From Diacronema lutheri (taxonomy: Eukaryota; Haptophyta; Pavlovophyceae; Pavlovales; Pavlovaceae), in contig JAGTXO010000010.1 in NCBI GenBank assembly GCA_019448385.1, positions 930,001 to 994,000 of the forward strand: a stretch of 64,000 nt of DNA, written 5' to 3'. This document shows positions 30,542 through 40,618 of the stretch, one piece after another; the first letter of the stretch is position 1; each line of letters opens with the position of its first letter. Both the position numbers and the translations under genes were made by a program. The notes under the pieces were generated by a model, which did no database searches, was not told the origin of the DNA, and saw only the letters and a program-made list of their open reading frames with translations.

Positions 30542-30674
30542 CGCCGCGCGCGCCCGCCCTCCTCGCGCACGACGGCCGGCGGCACGCGTCCTCCGAACTC
30601 ACAGACCAAAATCCGCTCTCTGTACGGGGCAATCTGCACGGTGCACGCCGTGCAGCTCGCGGGGCGCGCGGCGG

Positions 30675-32110
30675 ATGCTTCGCCTGGTGGTCGCCGCGAG
30701 CGTGGCGGTGTGCGCGGCGCACGCGCGGTCTGCGCAGCTTGGATGCGCGCGGCTCGCGCCCGCGCCCCGCGCCTCGGTGGCAAGCGCGCCAGGCGCGCCC
30801 GCGCGGCACACAGCCCTGCTCGCGGGCAGAAGGGCGCCGCCGGCGCAGCCGAGGGGACGAGCGCTGCTCGCGATCCGCGACGAGGCGCGGGCGGCCGCGG
30901 CAGTGGGGGATGAAATCGAGCCCGACGACGCATACCGCGCGGCGCTCGTGAAAACCGCTCTGATCGCCGCCGCCGCCGCCGCGTTCGGCGCGGGCATGTG
31001 GTACGTGCGCGGCAAGGAGCTCGCGTTCCAATTCTTCGCGGGCTACGTGATCGAGGAGTCGCTGTCTATCGACAACCTGTTCGTCTTCAAGCTGATCTTT
31101 GACTTCTTCGCCGTCACGGGCGCCGCGCAGAAGAAGTGCCTCAGCTGGGGCATCTGGGCCGCTGCGATCTTTCGGCTCGTGATGATCACGCTCGGCGTCG
31201 AGGCCGTCGAGGCGTTCCGTCCGGTGCTGCTGCTTTTCGCGGCAATCCTGCTGCTCTCATCGGGCACGATCCTCGTCGAGTCCTTCTCAGGGGAGAAAGA
31301 GCCGCCCGACCTCGCGAACAATGCCGTCGTCAAGTTGTGCTCGTCTATTGTGCCGACGACCGATGCGATGGACGGCGACAGGTTTTGGACGGTCGCGGCG
31401 GATGGCGTGCGGCGCGCGACGCCGCTCCTCGTCGCGCTCGCGTGCATCGAGGTGTCCGACGTCGTCTTCGCCGTCGACTCTGTCCCCGCCGTCCTCGGCG
31501 TCACGTCCGACCCCTTCGTCGCGTTCACGTCAAACATGTTTGCCATCCTCGGGCTGCGCGCCCTCTTCAGCGTGCTCGCCACGCTCGTCAGCGACTTTGA
31601 ATACCTGCAGGTGGCGCGCTCGCGGGCGCACACGCGTGTGACGCGCGCGGGCCGACAAGCGCGCCGTGCTGCGCCGTGCCGCGGCGCCGCTGCGCGCGCG
31701 CGGTGTGGGTGCCGCCGTGCGCGGGCGGCGGCCGGGCGCGAGGGCAGACGCGCGCTTGGGAGGGGGTTAGGCGTGGTGCGCTTTGACAGTTGAGCCGACA
31801 CGCGCCCTGGCCGCAGCGCGCTCTCAATGCCGCGTAGGCAGCGCGCGCCGCGGAGCTCCACCGCGCACGCGCGCTCTGCCCCACTGACCGCCTGCCCGGC
31901 CCCGGCGCGCGCATCCCCCGCCTGCCGCAGCCGGCGGTCGCGCTCGTTCTCGGCTTTGTGGGCAGCAAAATGGTGGCCGAGTTCTTCGGCCACGAGGTCT
32001 CGATCTCAACCTCGCTCGGCGCCATCGTGCTCATACTGGCCGCGGGCGTCGGCCTGAGCATTTTGCTCCCGGCAGAGGTCCTGCCGGGCGATGACGGCGA
32101 CGAGAAGTAG
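30675..32110 (+). CDS. TerC-family integral membrane protein, plastid type
   Basis: Polytopic protein of the TerC family, join(30675..31610,31931..32110), 371 aa. Plant TerC (PDE149) acts in thylakoid membrane-protein insertion; bacterial relatives export metals such as Mn. A signal-like start (LRLVVAASVAVCAAHARSA) and Arg/Ala/Pro-rich stretch to ~75 suggest plastid import. Core motifs: FFAGYVIEESLSIDNLFVFKL, LLLFAAILLLSSGTILV, and VALACIEVSDVVFAVDSVPA with the conserved acidic residues inside helices, then DPFVAFTSNMFAILGLRALF. The 320-bp intron (GTGGCG...CGCAG, phase 0) joins DFEYLQ to PAVALVLGFVGSKM, completing the last two helices. The unspliced frame would lose them. Ends GDDGDEK. Confidence 0.92.
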
Positions 32111-32165
32111 ACTGTCACTGCTGGGCGGTCACCCAAGCGGAGAGTGCGGGCCTGACTCCCATTTC

Positions 32166-33911
32166 TCAACTAGGCGCGCGCGTGGGCGAGAGCTTTGCAA
32201 GCGGCACGCCAGTCAGGACGGTGTCCGTGATCATCGCCCGCGTCCACTGCACAATGTCCTCCTCCTGCGCCGGTGTCGGGATGCGCGGCCGTTCGATCAA
32301 AGCCCAGTCGATGGCCTCATCGCGGGCGGGCCAGCCGCCTGCCACCGCCGCGCGTCCTCCCCACGCCTGCATCCTGCGCGCCGCGCCGCCTGGCGCGCCC
32401 GCGCCGGCGGTCGGGCCGGCGGCGCCCGTGCCGCTGTCCGGTGCGCGCCACTCGCCGCTGCCGCTCGCGTCCAGCATTACCGACGCGACGAGCGACGAGC
32501 CCCACGCGTGCGCAAGGAGCTCGTCCGCGCCCGCGTCAGCGCCGTCCGCGCCCATGCAACGCGTCGAGCGCAGCTCCCACGCGAGGGTGCTCGCGGAGGA
32601 GATCGCCACGAGCGTCGACAGGGTGTCGAACGCGCCGATTGCCCGGCCGGCCGGCGCGGCGCGAGGCGGCGAGAGCGCGCGCGCGCGCGTCGGTGGCGCG
32701 TCGGCGCCGGCGCGCGCGCCCAGACCGCAGCTCGCGGCGAGAAAGTGCACGTTCACGACGAGCATCGCGATGGCGCGCGCGAGCCTCGCGCGCGCGTCCG
32801 CGAGCTGCGGCGCCGCGCCGCCGGCGGGCGTGTGCGGCCCGCTGGCTGCGCCCCAGCCGCTGCCCGCCCCGAGCATTGGGATGCCAAGCAGCACGCTGCC
32901 GTCCGAGCTGCCGCCGCCGCCGCCGGGCACGGGCGTCTGCAAGTAGAGCGGCCAGCTGCGCGCGCCCGTCCGCTGCGCGCCGGCCGAGCTGCCGTGTGCG
33001 CCACCCGGACCGGGTGGCTGCCGGCCGCCGGGCGACGGAACGCCTGGCGCGGCCGTTGTCGCCGCGGCCGGGCGGCGTACGACGTCGCCGTCGGGCGAAG
33101 CGGCGGATGCATCGGAGAGCGGCGGCGGCAGCCCGATGCTCGACCTTGAGCCGCAAAAGTCGACGTCGAAGGGCAACCGGACGCACGCGTACCCGGCGGC
33201 AAGGTGCAGGACGTGGGCGATGTGGCCGAGCGCCGTGCCGGCCTGCACCGAGTCGAGGACGCTCTCGAGCGCGCCTGCCGTGAACGGCGGGACGGGCAGG
33301 CCGAGTAGGCTCCAGCGCGGCGAGCCGAGGTCGCCGACGGCCGCTGAGTCGGCCGCGCGCTCGTCGTGCTCGCGCCGCGTGTCCGCCGTGTCGCGCTCGG
33401 CGGGAGCAGCGCCCGGCGCGTCCTCGAGCAGCGTCACGCGATAGGTGCGGAGGAGCTTGCGGATGAGGCGACGGCGCATCGCTGCGAGGTTGCGCGACGC
33501 CTCGAGCAGCGCGGGCGGCAGCGGCACGGACGCGCCGCCCTGCCCAGCGAGGCGCGCGTCCGGCAAGGTTGCGCGCGCGCGCTCGAGCTCCGCCTTGCGC
33601 ACCGCGAAGTGCTCGCGCCCGCGGGTGAGGCGCTCGCGCTCGTGCGCGAGTTCCGCGCGCACGCGCTCGACCTGCGCGCGCAGCGCGCGCGCGCGCTCCT
33701 CGCGCTCCGCCGTGTCCGCGCGCAGGCCGAGCGCGGGCCGATCGTCGTCGAGCTGCGCTTGCACGGCCGCAAGGCTGGCGGTGCGCTCGCCCTGCGCCTC
33801 GCGCAGCGCGAGGCGGCGAGCGCCGATCAGCCTGCACACGCACCGCGGGCAGTGCGTCGCCGCGGAGCCGCACGCGTGGCACGTGGGCCGCGCACCCGCA
33901 GTCGCGGACAT
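32166..33911 (-). CDS. ATG14/UVRAG-like subunit of the PI3-kinase autophagy complex
   Basis: Predicted partner of Beclin-1/Vps34 in autophagosome formation or endosome maturation, 581 aa. The N-terminus has two CxxC pairs (CHACGSAATHCPRC), as in ATG14. A coiled coil of ~100 residues follows (ALREAQGERTASLAAVQ to REHFAVRKAELERARA), then RRRLIRKLLRTYRVTLLED. The decisive block is GTALGHIAHVLHLAAGYACV, then PFDVDFCGSRSSI, which matches the ALGyvaHlv...vPLRYPI...GSRSsI element of UVRAG/ATG14. FLAASCGLGAR and a low-complexity C-terminus complete it. I prefer ATG14 over UVRAG/Vps38 because of the zinc pairs and lack of a C2 domain. Start ATG 33911 is 45 bp from the start of the ITFG2-like gene. Confidence 0.75.
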   Translation of the reverse strand: MSATAGARPTCHACGSAATHCPRCVCRLIGARRLALREAQGERTASLAAVQAQLDDDRPALGLRADTAEREERARALRAQVERVRAELAHERERLTRGREHFAVRKAELERARATLPDARLAGQGGASVPLPPALLEASRNLAAMRRRLIRKLLRTYRVTLLEDAPGAAPAERDTADTRREHDERAADSAAVGDLGSPRWSLLGLPVPPFTAGALESVLDSVQAGTALGHIAHVLHLAAGYACVRLPFDVDFCGSRSSIGLPPPLSDASAASPDGDVVRRPAAATTAAPGVPSPGGRQPPGPGGAHGSSAGAQRTGARSWPLYLQTPVPGGGGGSSDGSVLLGIPMLGAGSGWGAASGPHTPAGGAAPQLADARARLARAIAMLVVNVHFLAASCGLGARAGADAPPTRARALSPPRAAPAGRAIGAFDTLSTLVAISSASTLAWELRSTRCMGADGADAGADELLAHAWGSSLVASVMLDASGSGEWRAPDSGTGAAGPTAGAGAPGGAARRMQAWGGRAAVAGGWPARDEAIDWALIERPRIPTPAQEEDIVQWTRAMITDTVLTGVPLAKLSPTRAPS

Positions 33912-33956
33912 GTCGCCAGCCTCCACGCTAGGAGGCGTCAGCTGGCGCATGGAGAA
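33912..33956. promoter_or_regulatory. 45-bp divergent promoter between ATG14-like and ITFG2-like genes
   Basis: Only 45 bases separate the two start codons, so 5' UTRs must overlap or initiation must lie inside the neighbour. No TATA or CCAAT box is visible within it. Confidence 0.5.
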
Positions 33957-35501
33957 ATGCGGCTGGCGTCGCTCACGACACTCGCGCTCGACTTCCGCGC
34001 GGGCAATGTCTGCCACGCGGGCCTGGCGTTCGGCGACGTGGACAACGACGGCTGCGCTGAGTTTGCGATCGGCTCGACGAGCGGCGAGCTCGCCATCTTC
34101 AAGGGCGCGGACCCGCGCCCATGCTGCGCGGCCGAGCAGCTCGGCTCGGTCACCGCGCTCGCGATCGGCCCGCTCGGCCGCGGCGCGCGCAGCTGGCTCG
34201 TCGTGCTGACGGCGGAAGGCATCACGCACGTCTTTGACGTGCGCACGAGCGCCGACGGCGTGGCCTCTCTGCACGGGCGCGTGCACGTCCTCCCGCCGCA
34301 CGCGACGGCCGCGCTGCTCGCCGACGTGGACGGCGACGGCGCTTCTGAGCTCGTCGTCGCGCTCGACGCCGAAGTGCGCGTGTACCGGCCGGTGGAGGGG
34401 GCGGACGGGCTCGAGTGCGTGCGCCGATTCGCCACTTACGCCGACGCGCGCTCGCTCTCGCTGGCGTCGGGCTGGGCGCAGCCTCTCGCGCCGGCGCGCG
34501 CGCCCGCGCTGCCGTCCTCGCCGCCATCGCTGCACCTGCCGCCTGCGCGCGCGTCCGTCGCGCCGCCACGCGTGGATTGTGTGTCACCGGGCGCGCCTAA
34601 CACCGCACAGCCGCCCCTCCTGCTCGTCGGCACGGTGACGGGCGACGTGCTCGCGATCGACGCGCGCATGGACGCGGGCGCGGGCGGAGTGGCGGCGCCG
34701 GGCGGGCCGGCCCTTCGTCTTCTCGTGCGCGCGCAGCCGAGCGATTCTGGCCCGACGCTCGTGCTCGGAGGCCTGCACTGGCCGGTGCGCCATCTGCGCA
34801 CGCCTGGCGCCCAGACCGTCGACGCCATCGCGATCGTTTCGAGGGGCTCCGTTACCGTGTGCGCAAATGGCGGAGAGGAGCTTCTGAGACTTAGCCTCTC
34901 ACAGCCGATCGCGGCGCTGTGCGCGCGCGCAGCCGACAACGACGGCGCCGCGCACCAGCTCGCCGTGTGCACGTCGAGCGGCGTCGTCGTCCTGCTTGAC
35001 GGCGAGCGCGCGCCGCCCCAACCCGGCGCGCCGCTCGCTCTCGACGACGAGTGCGTGTGCCACGACGTGCGCTGCCAGCTCGCGGCGTGCGCGGCGGGCA
35101 AATACGCGCTGCGGCCGCACGCGCAGCGCCCCGAGCTGAGCGACGACAATAAGGCGCGCGCGCTTGGCGGCTCGGCCGCCTCGGCTTTCGATGGCTGCCA
35201 AACGGCTGCGGACGGCACTTGCTGGTGCCTGGCCTATGTCGTTACTGCGACGAACGAGGTCTTTCTCGCGTACCCGACGCTGCCATGCGCGCCGCGTGTG
35301 AGCAGCCTTCTTGAGGTCCTCGCAGAAGGTCGAGCGCGCGGCGCGGCTACCGGCCAGGCCAAAGCGGCGGACGAGCCAGGCGCGCTGCCGGCGAGCACGG
35401 AAGTCGGTGCTCTCGTGCGCGCCGCGCTCGCCGTGGCGCGGGGTCATCCTGGCTCGGCGCTGCGCAGCCGAGACGGTCAGGGCAAAAGCCCCCTCTTCTG
35501 A
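33957..35501 (+). CDS. ITFG2-like FG-GAP beta-propeller protein (KICSTOR subunit family)
   Basis: A 514-aa beta-propeller-like protein. In animals ITFG2 is part of KICSTOR, which recruits GATOR1 to lysosomes to restrain TORC1. FG-GAP-type repeats are visible: CHAGLAFGDVDNDGCAEFAI with GSTSGELAIFKG, then LVVLTAEGITHVFDV and ALLADVDGDGASELVVALDA. The start (LTTLALDFRAGNVCHAGLAF) and the second motif spacing match animal ITFG2 block for block, including the Asp-rich DxDxDG calcium-type turns. The middle (180-230) has Pro/Ala insertions. The C-terminal part retains PIAALCARAADND and CWCLAYVVTATNEVFLAYP. It shares a 45-bp divergent promoter with the ATG14-like gene. Confidence 0.78.
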   Translation: MRLASLTTLALDFRAGNVCHAGLAFGDVDNDGCAEFAIGSTSGELAIFKGADPRPCCAAEQLGSVTALAIGPLGRGARSWLVVLTAEGITHVFDVRTSADGVASLHGRVHVLPPHATAALLADVDGDGASELVVALDAEVRVYRPVEGADGLECVRRFATYADARSLSLASGWAQPLAPARAPALPSSPPSLHLPPARASVAPPRVDCVSPGAPNTAQPPLLLVGTVTGDVLAIDARMDAGAGGVAAPGGPALRLLVRAQPSDSGPTLVLGGLHWPVRHLRTPGAQTVDAIAIVSRGSVTVCANGGEELLRLSLSQPIAALCARAADNDGAAHQLAVCTSSGVVVLLDGERAPPQPGAPLALDDECVCHDVRCQLAACAAGKYALRPHAQRPELSDDNKARALGGSAASAFDGCQTAADGTCWCLAYVVTATNEVFLAYPTLPCAPRVSSLLEVLAEGRARGAATGQAKAADEPGALPASTEVGALVRAALAVARGHPGSALRSRDGQGKSPLF

Positions 35502-35705
35502 AGCTATGCTAGTCAAAGTCGGGTGCGGGGGACGCAGACCCGACGCGGGAACAGAGCGAGAAGTGCCGCGTCCCACACTCGGCGTGCACAGTCGCGCGTT
35601 CCAAGCGGCGGCACATCTGGAAACGCCGCCGCCGCGCCGACCGCCGCTGCACCCAACGCCGCCGGGCCGGCCGCCACCGCGCCATCGACCGTCGCGCTCT
35701 GCCCC

Positions 35706-38087
35706 TCACGCGTACCATCGGCGGTGCACGCGCACTGTCATCACGTCCGCGAGCGCGGGCGGCAGGTGCCTGCAGCGCACGGGAAGTTTGAGGGCGGGGC
35801 CGTGGCAGGCATGGCGCCATGCGCGTGTGAGTACAAAGAAGCGCGACGCGACGGCGCGGCGGCGCGGCGGCATAACGACGCGCGGCGGCGCTCGCGCGCG
35901 CACGCTTGCGCAACCGCCTGGATCTCCGCGCGCATCTGCTCGGTGTTGCCACCGCCCGCCGTGGTCACGCGTGGCGGCACATCAACCGCCAGCACGATCC
36001 GGCTCGCGGCGAGGATGCAGCCGGCGCCGTCGCCCGCGCAGCCGCCGTCCGCCGCGCCCGCGCACGCGCCATGCGTCGTTTCTGCAAGCCGCACGTCCCC
36101 CGCCAGCTGATACGCGCGGCCGCCGGACGCGGTGCGCACGTCGTCCGGCGCGCCGGCGTCGCCCGCCCGCTCGTCGCATAGCCCGCAACTCGCCGCGCAG
36201 TAGCGTGCGACGATCGAATGGCCGACGCCCGAGGTGCAGTGCGAGAGCGCGGCCTGGCAGGTGTGTCCGCCGCCCATCAGAGCCGTGAAGCCAGCCACGT
36301 CGTCGGCGCACGGCACGCCGGCGCGGTGGTGCGCGCGCGCGGCGGACAGAGACGGCACGCGCGCGTGCGCTGCCCCGCCAGCGTGCGCGGCTCTCGCACC
36401 GGGCAACGCGCCGCCGTGCGCATGCAACGGATGCGCGCCGTGCCCAGCCGCGTGGCGGCGCGCGCCGTCGGCGGCGGTTGGCGCGGAGGCCGTCGCCGCG
36501 CAGAGCCCGCACGTGCGCGGACACAGCGCGCTCACGATGGCGGCGCCCGTTCCCGACTCGCAACGTGCGTGCGCATCGGAGCAATTATGACCTGCGCTTA
36601 GCCTGCCTATCCTCTCGTCGTCATCCACGCACTCGGAGTTCGCGCCCCCGCCGGCAGCCGCGTGCGCCGGCTGCGTCGCGTTCGACGGGTCGGGGCCGCG
36701 CGCGCCGTGCGCGCCGTGCGCGTGCAACCCAGCGCCACTCGCGCGCGCGCTCACGCCGCCGTCGGCCGGCGCACCCCCCTCGCCCGCGGCCGCAGCGCCT
36801 CGCGAGTGGCGCGCGCCCGCATGCGCGCCGCCATGCTGATGCGTAACGCGCGCGGTTGCACTCGGAGCGGCTTCGCTGGTTACGTCCGTTTCGTCCGCAC
36901 CGTTGCACAGCCCGCAGGTCGCGGGGCAGAGCTGCACCATCAGCTCGTGGCCCATGGTGCCCACCTCGCAGCGCGAGACGGCCTGCGCGCACGTGTGCCC
37001 GAGGCTCACCTCAAACATGCGTGCGCTGTCGTCCGCGCACGCGCCGCCGCTCGCGCGCGCAGGCGCGCGTCCCCCCCCGCGCCCGCGCGCGCGCGCGGAC
37101 GGATGTGCGTGCGGCGGCGCGCTCGCGGCGCGCGCGCCGCCGCTGCCGGCACTGCCCGCACGCGTGCCGCGCGCCGCGCGCGCGGTGCGGTTCGCGAGCG
37201 CCGGCGAGTGCGGCGCGTGGCGAAAGGCCCTTGTAGCGTGCGCGGCTTGCGCCGCGCCGCCGCACAGCCCACAGGTGAGCATGCAGTGCTCGCGCACGAG
37301 CGTACGACCCGCGCCAAGCTTGCACGCGCTAGCCGCCTGCGCACAGGTCGAGCCCGTCGCGTTGAGCAGCGCCTCGTCACTGTCGGCGCACGGTGACGCA
37401 TCGAGGCCGTTGAGCGCGCCCGCGGCAGCTTGGGCGTGTCTCCTTGCCGCCGCCGCCGCAGGAGCCGCCTCGTGCGCGTGAAGCGGCCGGCGTGGCGCGT
37501 GCGCCGCGCCGCGCCGCGCGCGCCCGCGCGTTGGCGCTCCGTGGTGCGGCGCGTCGCCGTTGCACAGCCCGCAGGTCGCGGGGCAGAGCTGCACCATCAG
37601 CTCGTGGCCCATGGTGCCCACCTCGCAGCGCGAGACGGCCTGCGCGCACGTGTGCCCGAGGCTCACCTCAAACATGCGCGCGTTGTCGTCCGCGCAGCTG
37701 AGCGCGGCGTGGCCGTCGCCAGACGGCGCGGCTGCCGCCGGCTGATCGCCGGGCCACTCGCTCGGCCTGCCAGCGGCGCTCGGCCTGACAGCGGCGCTCG
37801 GTGGCGGCGGCGAGAACGCGGGCGCGGGCACGACATCGGTTGGCGTGTGCGCCGTCGGCGCGTGCCATGCGCTGTCGCCGGCTCCTTCCATCGCGCCAGC
37901 GCCGCCGTGTTCGGACTCGGCCTTGCCCCGTACCGCTGGCGCGCGCGCGTGCGCGCGCGCGCCAGTGTTCGGCGCCACGCGGCTGCGGCCGTGTGCCGAC
38001 GGCGTGGGCAGGCCAGTCGAGATCTCGAGGCGCGCGTGCTCGGCCGACGCGAGCACGGCGAGCGCGCGCCGTGCCGACGACGGCGCG

Positions 38088-38132
<45 letters not shown>

Positions 38133-39460
38133 GGCTGCGCCGCGCCGGCGCGCTCGCACGCGTGCGTCGACTCATCGACGAGAAAACGGCGAAGCGCGCA
38201 CATGCCGCCGCTGGCATCGGCCGCATCGGCGGCGGCGACGGCGGCATCGACGTGCGCGTTGAAGCTCGCGTCGTGCGCCGACGACCCGCGTGACGACGCA
38301 CCACCGGCAGCCGCCGGCCACGTGCCCGCGCCCGTGCAGCGCGCCCAGAGCGCCTGGCCGTCGACCCAGCTCCGCTCAACGCGCCGCACGTACGGCAGGG
38401 CGAGCAGCGCACGCTCCACGTGATCGATGGCGGCGCGCTGCTCCGCGACGGATGGGTGCGCGGGCGGCTCGTTCGCGTGGCTCGCGCTGCTCGTGCTCGT
38501 CGCGCTCGACGACGACCACGGCGAGAAGGACGACGGCGGGAGCGCGCCGCGCGGCGGAGCGCCGCCACCCCCTCCCGACGACAGCGGCGGCGGCGGCGGC
38601 GCGCGCGGTATGAGGCCCGGGCGCACCACGAAGAACACCTCCGCATTGAGCGGGAAAGATCTGGCGAAGAGCTCGTCCACATCGTCGAGGAAGAGGTCCA
38701 TCACCGAGCCGGCCGGCAAACGATCGCGGTACCGGCCGTCGTGTACCGCCCATGGCGGCGCGGGCGAGCGCGCGCGCGCCGCGTCTGGAGACGTCGCCTC
38801 CGCCTCGTACAGCGTGGGCGACCACCAGCTCACGCGCAGGGCCTCACGCGCGGCGATGAGGGGAATCCGCTCGCCCACCGCGTCCAGCCAGGTGCGCGCG
38901 CGCCCGTCAAGCCACGCGGCGCGCAGCGGATCGAGGCGCACGACGAGCTTCACGGCTTCGAGAATGGCGGGCGGCACCACGGTGGTGCCCAAATTGTGCT
39001 GCTGCGCGACGAGCGCCTTGCCCAGCGTGCCCTCCACGTCCGCATCTGCATCCATCTTGCGCGCGCTGAAGTGCCAGAGCTCAAGCACCGGCGATGCGAC
39101 GTCGCACACGACCGCGCCCACGTCGGGCGCGTACACCTCGCGGCAGATGTCGCGCAGCGAAGTGACGGGCGCTGACTGGGCGGGTGAACCAGGCGCGCTC
39201 ACCTGCATCGACGCCAGCGCCTCGTGCAGCGCGAGCGCGTGGCGTAGCAGATCCTTGCTCCGTGCGGCGCCGCTGCCGTCGGCCTTGATCAGCAGCACAA
39301 GCGTCTCAGGCACGGGGCCGTCGTCGGAGAGCGGCGCGGCGAGCGGTGTCGCCAACGCGCGCTGTGGCCTCGGCTCGACCCACGTTGCGTGCAAGGCGAG
39401 CAGCGACGTGCCCACGAGGAGCAGCGCCAACCCTGCCCACGCCGCAGCTCGGCCTGCCAT
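35706..39460 (-). CDS. Large membrane-anchored protein: Patched/NPC1-like loop segments, poly-Q and five ShKT domains
   Basis: Complement(join(35706..35769,35904..39460)), 1206 aa. One N-terminal helix (AAAWAGLALLLVGTSLLALH) anchors it. Residues ~55-150 (LLIKADGSG, LRHALALHEALASM, SLRDICREVYAP, SPVLELWHF) resemble loop 1 of Patched/NPC1-type RND proteins. SVMDLFLDDVDELFARSF plus PLNAEVFFVVRPG resembles the start of their loop 2, but no helices lie between. After a 14-Gln run come five ShKT domains (C-x-DD...TC...C...CP.TCGLC) separated by Ala/His/Arg-rich linkers. Two ShKT domains are nearly identical in DNA. A 134-bp intron (GTGCGC...TGCAG, phase 2) gives an ending ...VAQA-HLPPALADVMTVRVHRRWYA. 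The ShKT fold here marks a secreted interaction module. Function is unknown; secretion or surface display is likely. Confidence 0.68.
36901..37040 (-). repeat. ShKT-coding repeat copy A
   Basis: 140 bp that differ from 37558-37697 at only two positions I can see (near the CATGCGTGCGCTGTC end). Part of the ShKT protein gene. Confidence 0.9.
37558..37697 (-). repeat. ShKT-coding repeat copy B
   Basis: Partner of 36901-37040, offset 657 bp. The sequence between the copies, including another ShKT domain, is not duplicated. Confidence 0.9.
38090..38131 (-). repeat. (CAG)14 repeat, poly-Gln
   Basis: Fourteen CTG on the plus strand, read as CAG codons by the ShKT protein gene. Pure repeat, so likely variable in length. 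Confidence 0.95.
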
Positions 39461-39508
39461 TTTGGCCGGCGAAAACGGCGCGCGCACTTTTTGAGCTGTG
39501 TGGGAGCG

Positions 39509-40489
39509 ATGGCGGCCGCGTTGGTCGCAGCCTGCTACCTGGCACACATCTCACCTCCGATTCCGCGGTCGTCGATCCTCTCGCAGCCCGTGTTTATAGA
39601 AGACACGGATGCTTACAGCGTCGTCTACCACAATAACTTCATCACCAAGTACGTGCACCGCGCGCTGCAGCGCCACTGCGCCGTCGATGGGCGCTCTGCG
39701 GCGCCCGTCGATCTGCTCGCGGTCGACGAGACGCGCTTCCTGCGCCCAGCCACGCTCGGCGACGTGGTGCGCATTCAGACCACCGTCGTACACGCGGCCG
39801 CGCGGGGCATCCTTGTGGCCGACCATTCGCTCGCGTGCATGCGAGGCGACGGCGAGTTTGTGCGCGCACGCTCGTTTTTTAGGCTGCGCGCGGCCGCGTG
39901 CGCGGATGGGGGCGGCGACGAGGCGGCGCTCGGCGAGCCACGCGTCGCGCTGCCCACGTGGTATGATCTTGGTGCCGCGCCAGCGGGGCACGCCGGCGCG
40001 TTCGCGTACGATTTGGACGTGTGGCAAGACGAGCTCGGCACAACCGGCGGGCTGAGCGCCGGGGCGGTCCTCCGCGCCTTTGAGCGCGCGCGAACGGCGA
40101 GCCTTGGCGGGCCGGCGGTGCTCAGCCGGCTGCATGCCGAGCGCATCAAGTGCCTTGTCGCGCGCATCGACGAGCTCGCGTTCAACGTCTGCCCGGCGCG
40201 CGGCCTGCCGTCCGTGCGCCTCGGCGAGCGCGGGTTGTGCGTGCGCACAACGGCGGAGGTGCGCAAGGCGCGGATCACGTTCGAGCAGCGGTTGGTCTGC
40301 TCTCGCGCAGCTCCCGCGGGCGCTGCGCCGGCCGATCAGCCGGACGCAGAGACCGCCACGCGACGAGTGACCGATGCCGTCCTCGCGCGCGGCCTCGTCA
40401 CGTGCTTGTGCGTCGACGCGGAGAGCGGCCGGATGAGCAGCCCTCCCGAATGGCTCGCGAGCAGATACCTGCTGCCGGCCCAAAAATGA
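39509..40489 (+). CDS. Hotdog-fold acyl-CoA thioesterase-like protein (4HBT family)
   Basis: A 326-aa protein with an N-terminal 4HBT-type hotdog domain. FIEDTDAYSVVYHNNFITKY fits the vxyxDTDaxGvVyhxnY signature whose Asp is catalytic in 4-hydroxybenzoyl-CoA thioesterases. DETRFLRPATLGDVVRIQTT is the following strand pair. A second half (LDVWQDELGTTGGLSAGAVL, AFERARTASL, VARIDELAFNVCP) repeats the DTDxxG...ER pattern weakly, so it may be a tandem double hotdog. Substrate is unknown; fatty-acyl or aromatic CoA are the known choices. The start is 48 bp from that of the ShKT protein on the opposite strand. No organelle-targeting signal is clear. Confidence 0.78.
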   Translation: MAAALVAACYLAHISPPIPRSSILSQPVFIEDTDAYSVVYHNNFITKYVHRALQRHCAVDGRSAAPVDLLAVDETRFLRPATLGDVVRIQTTVVHAAARGILVADHSLACMRGDGEFVRARSFFRLRAAACADGGGDEAALGEPRVALPTWYDLGAAPAGHAGAFAYDLDVWQDELGTTGGLSAGAVLRAFERARTASLGGPAVLSRLHAERIKCLVARIDELAFNVCPARGLPSVRLGERGLCVRTTAEVRKARITFEQRLVCSRAAPAGAAPADQPDAETATRRVTDAVLARGLVTCLCVDAESGRMSSPPEWLASRYLLPAQK

Positions 40490-40618
40490 GGACGGGAACT
40501 CATTTTCAAAAGACGTCAAAAATCGACCATCAAGAGTCTCGGCCGCCTTTGTCCTCCCCTCGGCCGCCACGGAGGGTCGCGGGAAGGGCGCTCGCCTCCC
40601 CGCGCGAGCCGCGGGCCG

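Noticed and set aside
32091-33149. Long plus-strand frames opposite the ATG14-like gene
   Set aside because: Mirror frames of a real coding strand; low-complexity Arg/Pro.
37558-37697. ShKT domains as a toxin gene
   Set aside because: The domains are modules in a large anchored algal protein; nothing indicates a toxin.
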